Source: CAWJMN01 sp963844055 (GTDB lineage: Bacteria; Planctomycetota; Planctomycetia; Pirellulales; Pirellulaceae). From it: DNA of 64,000 nucleotides. The stretch lies in NCBI GenBank assembly GCA_963844055.1, contig CAWJMN010000002.1, forward strand, positions 992,001 through 1,056,000, given 5' to 3'. Each line of letters opens with the position of its first letter. Position 1 is the stretch's first letter. The notes under the pieces were generated by a model. It saw only the letters and a list, made by a program, of their open reading frames with translations. It searched no databases and was not told the origin of the DNA. Shown piece after piece: positions 25,503 through 33,414 of this stretch. Both the position numbers and the translations under genes were made by a program.

Positions 25503-26045
25503 TCACAGTATCCGAATGAACTGCGGTGGCACGTTGTCAGTAAGCCAAACTCCATTTTCGGATACTCGGAATTTGAACCCGCCTGCTGCCATACGGCCCG
25601 AGTCAATCTCGAGAATGACGGGCTTACCACGACGCTGGCCGACCTTGGTGGCCGTCTCGACATCCTTCGACAGATGTACATCGTGACGGCCTATTTTCTT
25701 CAGGCCCTCGGCTAGGATTGCGTCCAGGAATTTTGCGACGGTGCCATGAAAGAGATGCTCGGGAGGCTCAACTTCGCGGAGTTGCAAGTCAACTTCGATC
25801 GAATGGCCTTGATTCGCTCGAATTCGAGTCCTCGACTCATCGAAAGAGAACCTTCTCTTTTCGCTTTCGGCCACGACCTGTTCGAGCTCATCTCGGCTGA
25901 TCGGAAAGCCAATTTTGGCAGCACCAGCCAACAAGTGTTCAATCACCACCCAACCACCGGGCTCGAACGCGAGTCCCAGGACTTCCGGCTCATGCCGCAA
26001 GTGCTTGCTCAAGAACTTGCTGACGGTGACGAGGTGCTTGGACAT
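25503..26045 (-). CDS. kptA: RNA 2'-phosphotransferase (Tpt1/KptA family)
   Basis: A 180-residue enzyme that in yeast and in vitro removes an internal 2'-phosphate from RNA using NAD+, forming ADP-ribose cyclic phosphate. Bacterial substrates are not well established. Family landmarks are present: VSKFLSKHLRHEPEVLGL (about 6-23), RIRANQGHSIEVDL (about 73-86), LFHGTVAKFLDAILAEGL, RHDVHLSKDVETATKVGQRRGKPVIL, and GVWLTDNVPPQFI at the end. The start at 26045 is chosen by family length; the frame upstream is longer but unrelated. First gene of a two-gene unit next to the integrated element. Confidence 0.92.
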   Translation of the reverse strand: MSKHLVTVSKFLSKHLRHEPEVLGLAFEPGGWVVIEHLLAGAAKIGFPISRDELEQVVAESEKRRFSFDESRTRIRANQGHSIEVDLQLREVEPPEHLFHGTVAKFLDAILAEGLKKIGRHDVHLSKDVETATKVGQRRGKPVILEIDSGRMAAGGFKFRVSENGVWLTDNVPPQFIRIL

Positions 26046-26317
26046 CTGCAGCGACTTATGTGGCCTAATGGGATGGTTCTGTTGGCCCCCTAACGTGAGG
26101 AAAACGATAAGCAGTATAACAAACCGCAGCGTGCTCCAGTCCGACACACCGACGCTGCCTAAATTGCTCGCGAATGGAAGATGGGATCAGTTTCTGGGCA
26201 TCTGCATTTCGATGGTCGTTTGTCCGCTTGCGAGAGCTCCTTCTGCTTCTCCCTATTCCTGCTCCAATACAGAACTCAACACCACCGCAACGTGACTGCA
26301 ATGCCACCGCAACATAA

Positions 26318-26359
26318 TCGGGGCAACAAGATTTGAACTTGCGACCTCTACGTCCCGAA
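26318..26359 (-). repeat. Displaced 3' half of tRNA-Pro(CGG), left attachment site
   Basis: Read on the minus strand: TTCGGGA-CGTAG-AGGTC-GCAAG-TTCAAAT-CTTGT-TGCCCCG-A, the 3' half of a tRNA-Pro with a canonical T-loop. Its acceptor strand TGCCCCG pairs fully (one G-T) with CGGGGTA at the 5' end of the tRNA gene 7.1 kb away (33489). The 23 bases 26337-26359 are identical to 33434-33456 and mark the crossover core. Confidence 0.85.
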
Positions 26360-26416
26360 ACAACCAGACACAAACGCCAAAAACACTGTTTTTCCCGATG
26401 GTTTTTCGATAATAGG

Positions 26417-26588
26417 CCGTTTTATACCGTTTTGCAATCCCTCTTATCGAATGTCGATAAATGCCGGTGAATAGCGGTATTTTGGATTTCACGCCTTGCG
26501 CAAAACGGTACATACCGTTTTTAAATATCGATCGTTTTTCAGCCTAAAATCGACAAATTGACAACTACGTGAATGGCGCAAAACGGTA
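26417..26588. promoter_or_regulatory. Array of AAAACGGTA motifs at left end of element
   Basis: The motif AAAACGGTA or its complement TACCGTTTT occurs at 26425-26433, 26502-26510, 26513-26521 and 26580-26588, plus a half copy CCGTTTT at 26417. The two central copies form a 20-base palindrome (9-base arms, CA centre) that recurs exactly at 33319-33338 by the integrase start. The arrangement suggests binding sites for the integrase arm domain, an excisionase or the element's regulator. Confidence 0.6.
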
Positions 26589-27210
26589 CAAACGCCAAGC
26601 CACAAATTACGCAGCTTTTGTCAACAAAAATTCGGTAAAGAGATTTGAACAGTTCGGCAGTTCCCCCTGCCCCACTCTTGAAAAACTCTTGAGCAAGGAC
26701 CCAAGCACCCGGGGGGCCTGACGTAGGCTAGGTACCGGCAGTTCTCGGTGAACATACAGAGCATGCGCCGCCGGCATTGGGGCCTGCATGCCCGATCGAG
26801 GTCTACCCGTACCCATAAACAACGGCTGGCTAACTCTTTCAATGTGCCATGAATGTTGAGTCCTATGTGCTGGGTGGGTCGCACTTCTGCCGGGTGGTTC
26901 TACCTTGCCGGCACCCTGTATTGTCCAACTCGCTTGTGCCCAACTCACCTACGCTCATCCGGGTGATTCACCGTTGAACTTGGCCCCTGCCCGGTCATAC
27001 CTCCCCCCTGCACGATTAGGCAAAATCTGTCGCGTAGGTCACAAGCCGTCGTGCCCGGCATCCGCCGGCAGAATCTTGATACCCGGGGTGGCAGATACGT
27101 TCGTTGGTACTTTGTCTCTGAAAATTGACAACCCATTTTGGCACCGCTACGTTAGCCAGCAATCCTTTACCAACTAGCACACGGGTGCCATCCAAAACAG
27201 CGGCCTAACA

Positions 27211-27759
27211 ATGACCAAAAAACGCAAGTATGGCAATGTCGAGCAACCTGACGATGACGACGACCCCGAGTATCAAAAGGAATGGTTTAGAGACTGTCGT
27301 AGTGATGTAAGAGAAGATGTTCGGGAGATGGCAAAATACGAGCGGGACTACCGGCGTGAATTCGGCATACAAAACCTAGTTGGGTTCCTAGTTCGCGTTG
27401 GTCGTAACTGCCCACACGCAAAATCTACGGATGGCTTGCTGGTACTTCTGGATGATGCCGTATCAGATCCAACGTTTTTACCGCCGTTCCCTGGCTGCCA
27501 TCACGAACACTGTGAATGCGAATATGAGCCGGCTTACTCTGGTCATATTAGACCCGGTACGAGGATAGCCGTTAAAGATCGGCCATCGTATCCAATAGAG
27601 AGCTATTCAGCCGGAGAGGTGCGCATCTCAAAACGCAAGCCGGTTCGCCAAGGTGCATCGGGGTGCCTTTTCGCAATGGTATTTCTTACCGTGATGGGAA
27701 TAGTCATCTTTCTAACGACCTGCTTTATCCTCTATTTGGCGATAGCTCCGGCAAAGTAG
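27211..27759 (+). CDS. Unknown cargo protein with C-terminal membrane segment
   Basis: A 182-residue protein and the only plus-strand gene of the element. The N-terminal third is highly charged (DDDDDPEYQKEWFRDCRSDVREDVREMAKYERDYR). The middle has a His/Cys cluster (CHHEHCECEYEP at about residue 96) that could bind a metal. A segment IRPGTRIAVKDRPSYPIESY follows, and residues about 153-178 are one membrane helix (GCLFAMVFLTVMGIVIFLTTCF). No family is recognised. Its place at the far end of the element, opposite in direction to the replication genes, is where accessory or defence genes are usually carried. Confidence 0.7.
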   Translation: MTKKRKYGNVEQPDDDDDPEYQKEWFRDCRSDVREDVREMAKYERDYRREFGIQNLVGFLVRVGRNCPHAKSTDGLLVLLDDAVSDPTFLPPFPGCHHEHCECEYEPAYSGHIRPGTRIAVKDRPSYPIESYSAGEVRISKRKPVRQGASGCLFAMVFLTVMGIVIFLTTCFILYLAIAPAK

Positions 27760-27898
27760 ATTCAATCGCTGGCCCAGTACTCTATCCCCTGCCAAACCAG
27801 CCTCCTAGGATCGCGTTAAACGCAACTGGATTGCAAAAGCGTATCATTAGCCCCAATGCGCCAGAATGCGTCAGAGGGCGCTAATGCGTTCACGGGCC

Positions 27899-29281
27899 TT
27901 ATCCGTTCCAATTGGCTAGGTCTACGTTAAAGCCTTTGGGAACTCGATCAGCGAACATTCTAGCGGTCCCATAGAACCAAACGTCGACCGCTCCTGTCGC
28001 GCCCTGGCGATTTTTGGGAATGAAGATAGTCCCGGGAATCGCCCCTGGCTCCGCTGGTATCGAATTGTCTGGTGCTGCGCCTCGCTTCTCGGGAAGGTCG
28101 ATCAGAAGAATAACGTCCGCGTCGGCTTCGATGGCTCCCGATTCCCGTAGGTGGCTTGGAAGTGGCGGTCCTTCGGCGGCGTCGCGATTCAACTGGGCCA
28201 GTAAGATAATCGGGCAATCTAGCTCCCGTGCTAATGCCTTCATGCTACGGCTCGTTTCAGTCACAACGTCAAGACGGCTTTTGTATCGGTCTGCCTTATC
28301 AGCAGCAATCAATTGCAGGTAGTCAACGACAATCGCATTTAGCCCCGTGGTTAGCTTCATAAACCGCGCCTCTGCTGCGATCGTTTGAAACGTGGCCTGA
28401 TAACTAGGTGACACAATCCAGATCGGCAAATTCTCGTCGGCTGCTGCTACGCGATGTAGTTCCTCAATATCTTCTTCGGTAGCCAGTCCCGACCGCATCA
28501 CGGATGAATCGATCGCCGCTCGTTGGCATGCGTGCCCCATCGCTATTTCGCTGCGGTGCATCTCCAAACTGACAACCAAAACTCGCTTGTCATCTTCCGC
28601 ATTGGCAACCGCGGCCTGCATCGCAAGGCTCGTTTTTCCGCATCCGGGCCGTGCTGCGACAATTGCCAGTTCACCGTTTCGGATAACGCCAATCGTGTTG
28701 TCGATGTTCGGAACGCCAAACCTAATGCCAACAGCCTTGCCGCTCTTGCGTTCCTCATCCTGGCGCTCGATCGCTTCCCGCATCGCCTTGCTAATATGGC
28801 AAGCCTCGCTGCTCCTGCTGGGGATCATTCCAGCAAGACCGCTCTCCAACAGCTTCCGGATGGCTTGAGGATCTGCGTCGGTTCTATCCAGTGCATTGCT
28901 AAACCGGGTCCGTAGTTCATCCTGTTGTCGTAACGTCGCCTTCTTGAGAACATTTTCCGCGAAGAAAACAACGTTTGCGTGGGTCGATGGCATATCGTTA
29001 AAGAGCTTCGCAACGTAGGCAATGCCGTTGGTGCCTAGGTCGATTCCCTTGATCTGCGAAACCAGCCACTTCTGGTCGCCTACTGGCTTGCCGGCTGCGT
29101 TTGCGCTGACGATGAATTGAAACAGCTTGCCATTGGCGGGATCTGCAAAGTCGTCCGCGCCTAGGTAGCTTTCCACTTCTGAGATACATTGTGGCGCAAC
29201 GATCATGCAAGCGATAACGGAACGCTCCGAATCGGGATCAGCGTAAACGATTGCTCTTGATTGAGGGGGGCGTTGAATCAT
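27899..29281 (-). CDS. DnaB-type replicative helicase of the element
   Basis: A 460-residue protein close to DnaB length. The N-terminal domain starts VYADPDSERSVIACMIVAP; the RecA-like domain has Walker A ARPGCGKTSLAMQAA (about 209-223), a following LVVSLEMHRSEIA, Walker B-like LNAIVVDYLQLI, the H3-type LDCPIILLAQLNRD and an arginine-finger region ADADVILLIDLPEKRG. It unwinds DNA at a fork, here probably for the element itself. AAGGAG lies nine bases before the ATG, and the upstream gene's stop is only 2 bases away, so the two are coupled. Confidence 0.92.
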   Translation of the reverse strand: MIQRPPQSRAIVYADPDSERSVIACMIVAPQCISEVESYLGADDFADPANGKLFQFIVSANAAGKPVGDQKWLVSQIKGIDLGTNGIAYVAKLFNDMPSTHANVVFFAENVLKKATLRQQDELRTRFSNALDRTDADPQAIRKLLESGLAGMIPSRSSEACHISKAMREAIERQDEERKSGKAVGIRFGVPNIDNTIGVIRNGELAIVAARPGCGKTSLAMQAAVANAEDDKRVLVVSLEMHRSEIAMGHACQRAAIDSSVMRSGLATEEDIEELHRVAAADENLPIWIVSPSYQATFQTIAAEARFMKLTTGLNAIVVDYLQLIAADKADRYKSRLDVVTETSRSMKALARELDCPIILLAQLNRDAAEGPPLPSHLRESGAIEADADVILLIDLPEKRGAAPDNSIPAEPGAIPGTIFIPKNRQGATGAVDVWFYGTARMFADRVPKGFNVDLANWNG

Positions 29282-29283
29282 GG

Positions 29284-30231
29284 CTACTTAGCTCCTTTTG
29301 GAATGTGGAAATGCCTTGGTCGGTCTGCAATGTTGGTTAGGGGCTTTGGCGCATGGGCCGGCTGGTGCCCCTTTGCCCTGGTCGTGTGGTTCTCGGGATG
29401 TAATCCCATCCACTCCTTTGCAATCGCCGTATTAACGCACTCGATGGCCAATGCTGCCCCGAGTGGCTGCAACAAATTAAGTTGAGCCTGAAGCGCTCTA
29501 GCGGTCACTGGCAGCTTTCTTTCACGTCGATAGGCAAGCCATTCGGCCCAAGCCTGCTTAAACGGTTCTGTTTGCAACTCCGCTGGTATCTCAACGTCCT
29601 GATCGCTCTTGTCGCGTTTACGGCCTCTGGGTTTCTTTCCCTCACTTTCAACAGAAGAACTACCGCCGGCGTTAGCCGCGTCGCCCTGTGTCTGTTTCTG
29701 ATTTTGTTTCTGATTTTGTTTCTGATTCTGATAGCCCGCATCCGCTGGCGTCCGCCCGTCGTCGCCCGCATCCGCTGGCGGGTGTTCTTTGTGGTGGGGC
29801 AGATTGCCTGATTTAGCTCTTGATCCTTCCCGTGGTTTGTGACGTGGTGGGCTTCCATCGGCATAGGTGTCGCCGTTATCGGCCAGCCAGCGATCAGCAT
29901 ATTCATCCGAATGCTCGGGCCATCCGTGCAATAGCAAGCGATGCTCTACGCTGCGATCATAGAACCGACATTCCACAAGCGCTTCGCTAAGCCATTCGCC
30001 GTCGTCCTCGTCCCATCCAATGGAATCCGCTAGTGCGCTGTCGGCATACTTTCCAATGTCGCCCCGTGGTGCATAACGCGACGTGAAATGGATCAGCCGT
30101 TCCAAGATGCCAACGGCCATCGTCAAGGCGATATGCTTGGCAAGCGTACCTGTGAAGCGTTCCGGCCAACGCTGCGCAAGCAACCTGGCTAGGTCTTTCA
30201 CTTTCGGGTGTTCTGGCGTTCCTCGTTTCAT
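29284..30231 (-). CDS. Probable replication accessory protein of the element
   Basis: A 315-residue protein. The first 120 residues (MKRGTPEHPKVKDLARLL, then ALADSIGWDEDDGEWLSEALVECRFYD) look like the helix-turn-helix N-terminus of phage replication-initiator or helicase-loader proteins. A low-complexity linker with Gln-Asn-Gln-Lys repeats follows (about 180-200), then a C-terminal domain (FKQAWAEWLAYRRERKLPVT, ALQAQLNLLQPLGAALAIE) of the type seen near phage DnaB-like genes. The start at 30231 overlaps the upstream stop (ATGA). The role as loader or initiator is inferred from its position before the helicase. Confidence 0.72.
   Translation of the reverse strand: MKRGTPEHPKVKDLARLLAQRWPERFTGTLAKHIALTMAVGILERLIHFTSRYAPRGDIGKYADSALADSIGWDEDDGEWLSEALVECRFYDRSVEHRLLLHGWPEHSDEYADRWLADNGDTYADGSPPRHKPREGSRAKSGNLPHHKEHPPADAGDDGRTPADAGYQNQKQNQKQNQKQTQGDAANAGGSSSVESEGKKPRGRKRDKSDQDVEIPAELQTEPFKQAWAEWLAYRRERKLPVTARALQAQLNLLQPLGAALAIECVNTAIAKEWMGLHPENHTTRAKGHQPAHAPKPLTNIADRPRHFHIPKGAK
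29691..29732. repeat. In-gene tandem repeat (TCTGATTTTGTT units)
   Basis: About three imperfect 12-base units within the replication-protein gene, coding a Gln-Asn-Gln-Lys tract in the linker. Copy number could vary between strains without breaking the frame. Confidence 0.6.
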
Positions 30232-30744
30232 TCGGCACCCTCCAGCGGTAGTTGTTGCTGGGTAGCCGGCTTGTTTGTTGAGCATGCCCGCTCTAACGCT
30301 GCCAGATCGCTCCGAATCGCTTCGGCTAGTGCTTCGGCCTTTGCTCGGTCAACTAGCCGCCATCGCTTCACGTCGCCACCGTGACGGCTTGGACGGCAAG
30401 ACGTGGCCAGTCCTGCTGGTACGATGATTCCGCGACTCGACAATACACGGGGAACGCTTCCGCGCCATTTTCCATCGTCATCGAATGGGTGGGCCAGTTC
30501 GTAGATGCTGGTCGCGTCGTCAATCGTTGCGGTCCCGTCTGGCGATCGCAGCAACGCTTCCAGCATTGCAGAGAACGCCCCTCTTAATCCGGATGCACTT
30601 AATCTTCGCGGCCAGTGCCATGCCCGCATCCTTGCGCCGCCGTCCCTCCGCTTTCAGTGCTTCGCGGCTTTTCTCCGCTGGGCATTGCTTGCGTCTTTTG
30701 GGTTTATCTAGTGGCGGGGGCGTTCCATCGCTACAATCAGCCAT
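30228..30744 (-). pseudogene. Element-encoded hypothetical protein, probably frameshifted
   Basis: Two overlapping frames give one plausible protein of about 171 residues if one base is removed near 30575-30610. The first part has MADCSDGTPPPLDKPKRRKQCP and RRRKDAGMALAA. The second has MLEALLRSPDGTATIDDAT, GKWRGSVPRVLSSRGIIVPAG and PSRHGGDVKRWRLVD. The order (KDAGMALA start, short winged-helix-like middle, RHGG..RWRLV end) is one I associate with small proteins of planctomycete phage-like elements. Its stop overlaps the next gene's start. Two separate overlapping genes remain possible. Confidence 0.55.
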
Positions 30745-30824
30745 GCCGATGCTCCTGTTTTTGGCCGTGGCGTCCCGAGTGACATTAGGACGCTGCGGCT
30801 TTTTTCGTGTAAAGAATTGCCGCG

Positions 30825-31106
30825 TTAGATGCCGTCCGCTGCCAGTTCACGCTCTGCGGCTCTGTGTGCCGCTTCACGCTGCTTGGCGGACTTGATCGGC
30901 GCTGGTGTGCCGGCGGGGCTGTTGATCGCCTCAATGAAACGCTCAAGGGCTTCGACGCTGGTATACCGCATGGCCCCGATATGCCACGTTTCCAGCTTGT
31001 GCCCTCTGACGCCTGACTGTGCCCAGCGCCAGATCGTGGAGATTGCCTTGCCCTCTCGCTGGGCCACTTCGGCTAGAGATAGCCGCTGCTCTGAAAGAAT
31101 CCGCAT
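30825..31106 (-). CDS. DUF1580-like helix-turn-helix protein
   Basis: A 93-residue protein. SLAEVAQREGKAISTIWRWAQSGVRGHKLETWHIGAMRYTSVEALERFIEAIN is the layout of DUF1580, a planctomycete MerR/excisionase-like DNA-binding family. The rest is a basic tail. The start at 31106 is set by AGGAGG seven bases upstream; the in-frame ATG at 31112 is too close to it. In an element with an integrase, such a protein is a candidate excisionase or regulator that may use the AAAACGGTA sites. Role inferred. Confidence 0.8.
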   Translation of the reverse strand: MRILSEQRLSLAEVAQREGKAISTIWRWAQSGVRGHKLETWHIGAMRYTSVEALERFIEAINSPAGTPAPIKSAKQREAAHRAAERELAADGI

Positions 31107-31188
31107 TCGCATGCCTCCTAGGAGTAAATGAACTCGACTAGAAGGAACATATGCGTTCGGGAAGAAATAAAAAATTATGCGCCAGTTG

Positions 31189-31905
31189 TCATTTATCGCG
31201 CAAGTGTTTCGACGGGCCTGGTGGGCGACCGCCCTTTCCCTTTTTGATCCTAGGCAAGTGCCTGTTGTCGTCCTGAAAGTCTCGAACCACCCTGATTACA
31301 CACGGAATGTCGGCAAGGGGACGCCAGTCAGGCTTGTCTGTCTCAGTTCGTATTAACAGTTCGTTTTGAAGATCGCCCCACTTCGCTCCTGCCCGGCGTC
31401 GCTCGTAAAGCCACCTATTTCGATCATCTAGAGGCTTTACTTCGGTAGTGCCTGCCTTTGCTGCCCTTGCCATTTTTACCCGGTGCCGAAGCCGCATGAA
31501 CTCTGTGTAGTGATCTCTCTCCCATTCACGATATTCTGCGTGGCATAAGAGAAGAAACGATGTCCCTAAAACCTCTGTTGCAGTCTGGTACTCTTCCCGA
31601 TGGTTCGCCGATAGATTTTCGGCATAACACATGTACAGCAAGTTTTCATTACACTCGAAGAACTTCCACTTATCTTTCCTTAGCGAAATAATCCTTTCGG
31701 CAGATTGCAGCAAAACAGCACCCTCTACTATGATCGCCTCTTTCAGTTGCAAGTGCTCATCGCTTAGTTGATTAACAAGCTCTAGCACTTTATTTAGTCT
31801 GTCCCGGATAGTGAGCGCTGGCTTAGTTGCAAACCGTTTGAAGTAGGTACTGTACGAAACATTCCGTACACTTGCTCCTTCCTCGAACAACTGTTTCGTT
31901 TCCAT
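31189..31905 (-). CDS. Hypothetical protein of the element
   Basis: A 238-residue, mostly helical and basic protein with no family recognised: IRDRLNKVLELVNQLSDEHLQLKEAIIVEGAVLL near the start, CHAEYREWERDHYTEFMRLRHRV in the middle and a basic end (RIKKGKGGRPPGPSK). The start overlaps the upstream small gene by 112 bases in another frame. Either translation is coupled by overlap or one base is missing and the two are one gene. It probably acts on DNA or RNA, judging only from charge. Confidence 0.6.
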   Translation of the reverse strand: METKQLFEEGASVRNVSYSTYFKRFATKPALTIRDRLNKVLELVNQLSDEHLQLKEAIIVEGAVLLQSAERIISLRKDKWKFFECNENLLYMCYAENLSANHREEYQTATEVLGTSFLLLCHAEYREWERDHYTEFMRLRHRVKMARAAKAGTTEVKPLDDRNRWLYERRRAGAKWGDLQNELLIRTETDKPDWRPLADIPCVIRVVRDFQDDNRHLPRIKKGKGGRPPGPSKHLRDK

Positions 31906-32018
31906 TGGGCGTTCAATATACGCCGAAATTCAGTTGCTGCGGAATGCAGACCTGACTGCAAACCATCAATGGACATGTCGATTTCAAATAGCAATTCAGC
32001 TTGCGTTAAGTTTTCCAT
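31794..32018 (-). CDS. Small hypothetical protein after the integrase
   Basis: A 74-residue frame that begins 3 bases after the integrase stop (MENLTQAELLFEIDMSIDGLQSG) and overlaps the next gene. The first 38 residues look protein-like (LHSAATEFRRILNAQ); the remainder is in the overlap and may not be real if a frameshift fuses this gene to 31189-31905. Family unknown. Confidence 0.45.
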   Translation of the reverse strand: MENLTQAELLFEIDMSIDGLQSGLHSAATEFRRILNAQWKRNSCSRKEQVYGMFRTVPTSNGLQLSQRSLSGTD

Positions 32019-32021
32019 CGC

Positions 32022-33293
32022 CTATCCAATCTCCCAAGCCACTTTGCGGGCCTTTTCTGCGTCTTTCTCGGCGTATCGTTGGGTCATATCCGCTTCGGCG
32101 TGACCTAGTAAAACCTGTGCATGCTCTAGCCCATAACGCCGGCGAATGTCTGACGCGGCAGAATGCCTCAATCGATTCGGTGCCCAGCAATGCTTTTCAC
32201 GCCACTTGGTCGCTTTGGCTTGGCGGGTGGCCTTCTCCTCTGGCGTTTCGTTGCGACTCGCCCGGCGCAAGTCCTTCGGCATACCAAACGCCACTTCACA
32301 CGCCCGGGTGATCGCCCGGCGGTAGGTATCGGTCGTAAACACGTCGCCAGCCTTCCACTTGGGCCAGCGTTTTTTAACGTCCCCGACTTTGTTTCCAGCA
32401 TTAGCCGGCGTGACCCGTTTGGCGGTTCGCTTCCGCTGCTGTACGGCTCTCGACTCGCTTGGGCTAAAGCAATTCGCGGTCGGTTCGCGGTTCAAGTAGG
32501 GTTCAAGAATCGCCTGCGCCTTGGGGCCAATGAAGATCTGGCGCGACTTGTGGTGGTGCTGGGTCTTGTGGGTGGCCGGCGTATAGCACCAAACCTTTTG
32601 GCTGCGGTCGATGTCGCATGGCCTAATCTGGCAGATCTCGCTTGGTCGTGCCCCTGTTAGCCTTTGCAATTGCACAAGGGCCTGAACAACGGCTGGCAAG
32701 TGTGGCAGCGTTTTCTCTACTATCTCATCGCTTACGGGGCCAATCTTCTCCGTTTCACGGGCCTGAGAATGCCCCTCACGCAAGCCTGGAACCGTTGCGA
32801 TGGCCTGATAGATCGACGGTGAAACCAATTGCTCGCTAACTGCCCAGCGAAAGATATGCTTGATCTTGTTGGCGGTGTCGTTGATGTATCGCCTTGACTG
32901 CCCCTCTGCGATCATCCGCGCAACAATCGCCTTAACAGCCAGCGGGCCAAAATTCATCGCCGGCATAGGACCATAGGACGATTTAACCAGCGATATGACG
33001 GGCCGAAATGTTTCGGCTGTGCCGGTCGGTTGGCCGTTCTTCACGTAATAGCGTTTGGCGTGCCTCCAGAATGCCGCCAAGATTTCCGAGACTGAAACTG
33101 CCTCCGGTGGCGATGGTGCCGCTGTCGGTCGTCCCTGTGCGATCCATTCGCCGGCGATCCGGTTGTATTCCGCCTTGCTTACCGCCGTCCCATGCGGGCC
33201 AAGATAGTGATCCCTGCCTTGAATCGTCACAACGGCTTGGCCGCTGGCGCGATGCTTTCGATACTTCGGCATTCCTTGGGTAAGTCGTGGCAT
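32022..33293 (-). CDS. Tyrosine-type site-specific integrase
   Basis: A 423-residue recombinase. The start MPRLTQGMPKYRKHRASGQAVV at 33293 is the characteristic beginning of planctomycete integrases; the frame extends to 33353 but runs through the AAAACGGTA palindrome. The catalytic domain shows RLTGARPSEICQI (first Arg), NRLRHSAASDIRRRYG (the second-Arg box, with Asn where His is usual), LEHAQVLLGHAEADMTQRY (His and the nucleophile Tyr). It lies 122 bases from the right attachment core inside tRNA-Pro, so it is the enzyme expected to have inserted this element. Confidence 0.95.
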   Translation of the reverse strand: MPRLTQGMPKYRKHRASGQAVVTIQGRDHYLGPHGTAVSKAEYNRIAGEWIAQGRPTAAPSPPEAVSVSEILAAFWRHAKRYYVKNGQPTGTAETFRPVISLVKSSYGPMPAMNFGPLAVKAIVARMIAEGQSRRYINDTANKIKHIFRWAVSEQLVSPSIYQAIATVPGLREGHSQARETEKIGPVSDEIVEKTLPHLPAVVQALVQLQRLTGARPSEICQIRPCDIDRSQKVWCYTPATHKTQHHHKSRQIFIGPKAQAILEPYLNREPTANCFSPSESRAVQQRKRTAKRVTPANAGNKVGDVKKRWPKWKAGDVFTTDTYRRAITRACEVAFGMPKDLRRASRNETPEEKATRQAKATKWREKHCWAPNRLRHSAASDIRRRYGLEHAQVLLGHAEADMTQRYAEKDAEKARKVAWEIG

Positions 33294-33318
33294 TCGGCAT
33301 ATCTCCCTAATGGTGGCT

Positions 33319-33338
33319 AAAACGGTACATACCGTTTT
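33319..33338. promoter_or_regulatory. AAAACGGTA palindrome upstream of integrase
   Basis: AAAACGGTA (33319-33327), CA, TACCGTTTT (33330-33338): a perfect 20-base inverted repeat, identical to 26502-26521 at the other end of the element. It lies 26 bases before the integrase start and about 100 bases from the right core, so it could serve both as recombination arm site and as operator of the integrase gene. Confidence 0.65.
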
Positions 33339-33414
33339 GGGAATCGGGATCATGCCTCGCTAGGCCGGCATTTTTTCATTCGCAAGTCATTTCTGTGTAT
33401 ATGGTTACAGCTAG

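Larger units (their letters stand above)
26046..27210. other. Long non-coding stretch spanning the left attachment site
   Basis: About 1160 bases without a convincing gene. It contains the displaced tRNA-Pro 3' end and attachment core (26318-26359), repeated AAAACGGTA motifs (26417-26588) and then about 540 bases (26640-27180) rich in CCGGCA/TGCCGG motifs. That last part sits where an origin or a non-coding RNA of the element might lie. Weak open frames exist there but their composition is not protein-like. Confidence 0.5.

Noticed and set aside
26607..27177. Several open frames of 87-113 codons on both strands between the left att site and the cargo gene
   Set aside because: Composition is Pro/Arg/Ser-rich without hydrophobic core patterns, no ribosome binding sites, and frames overlap each other.
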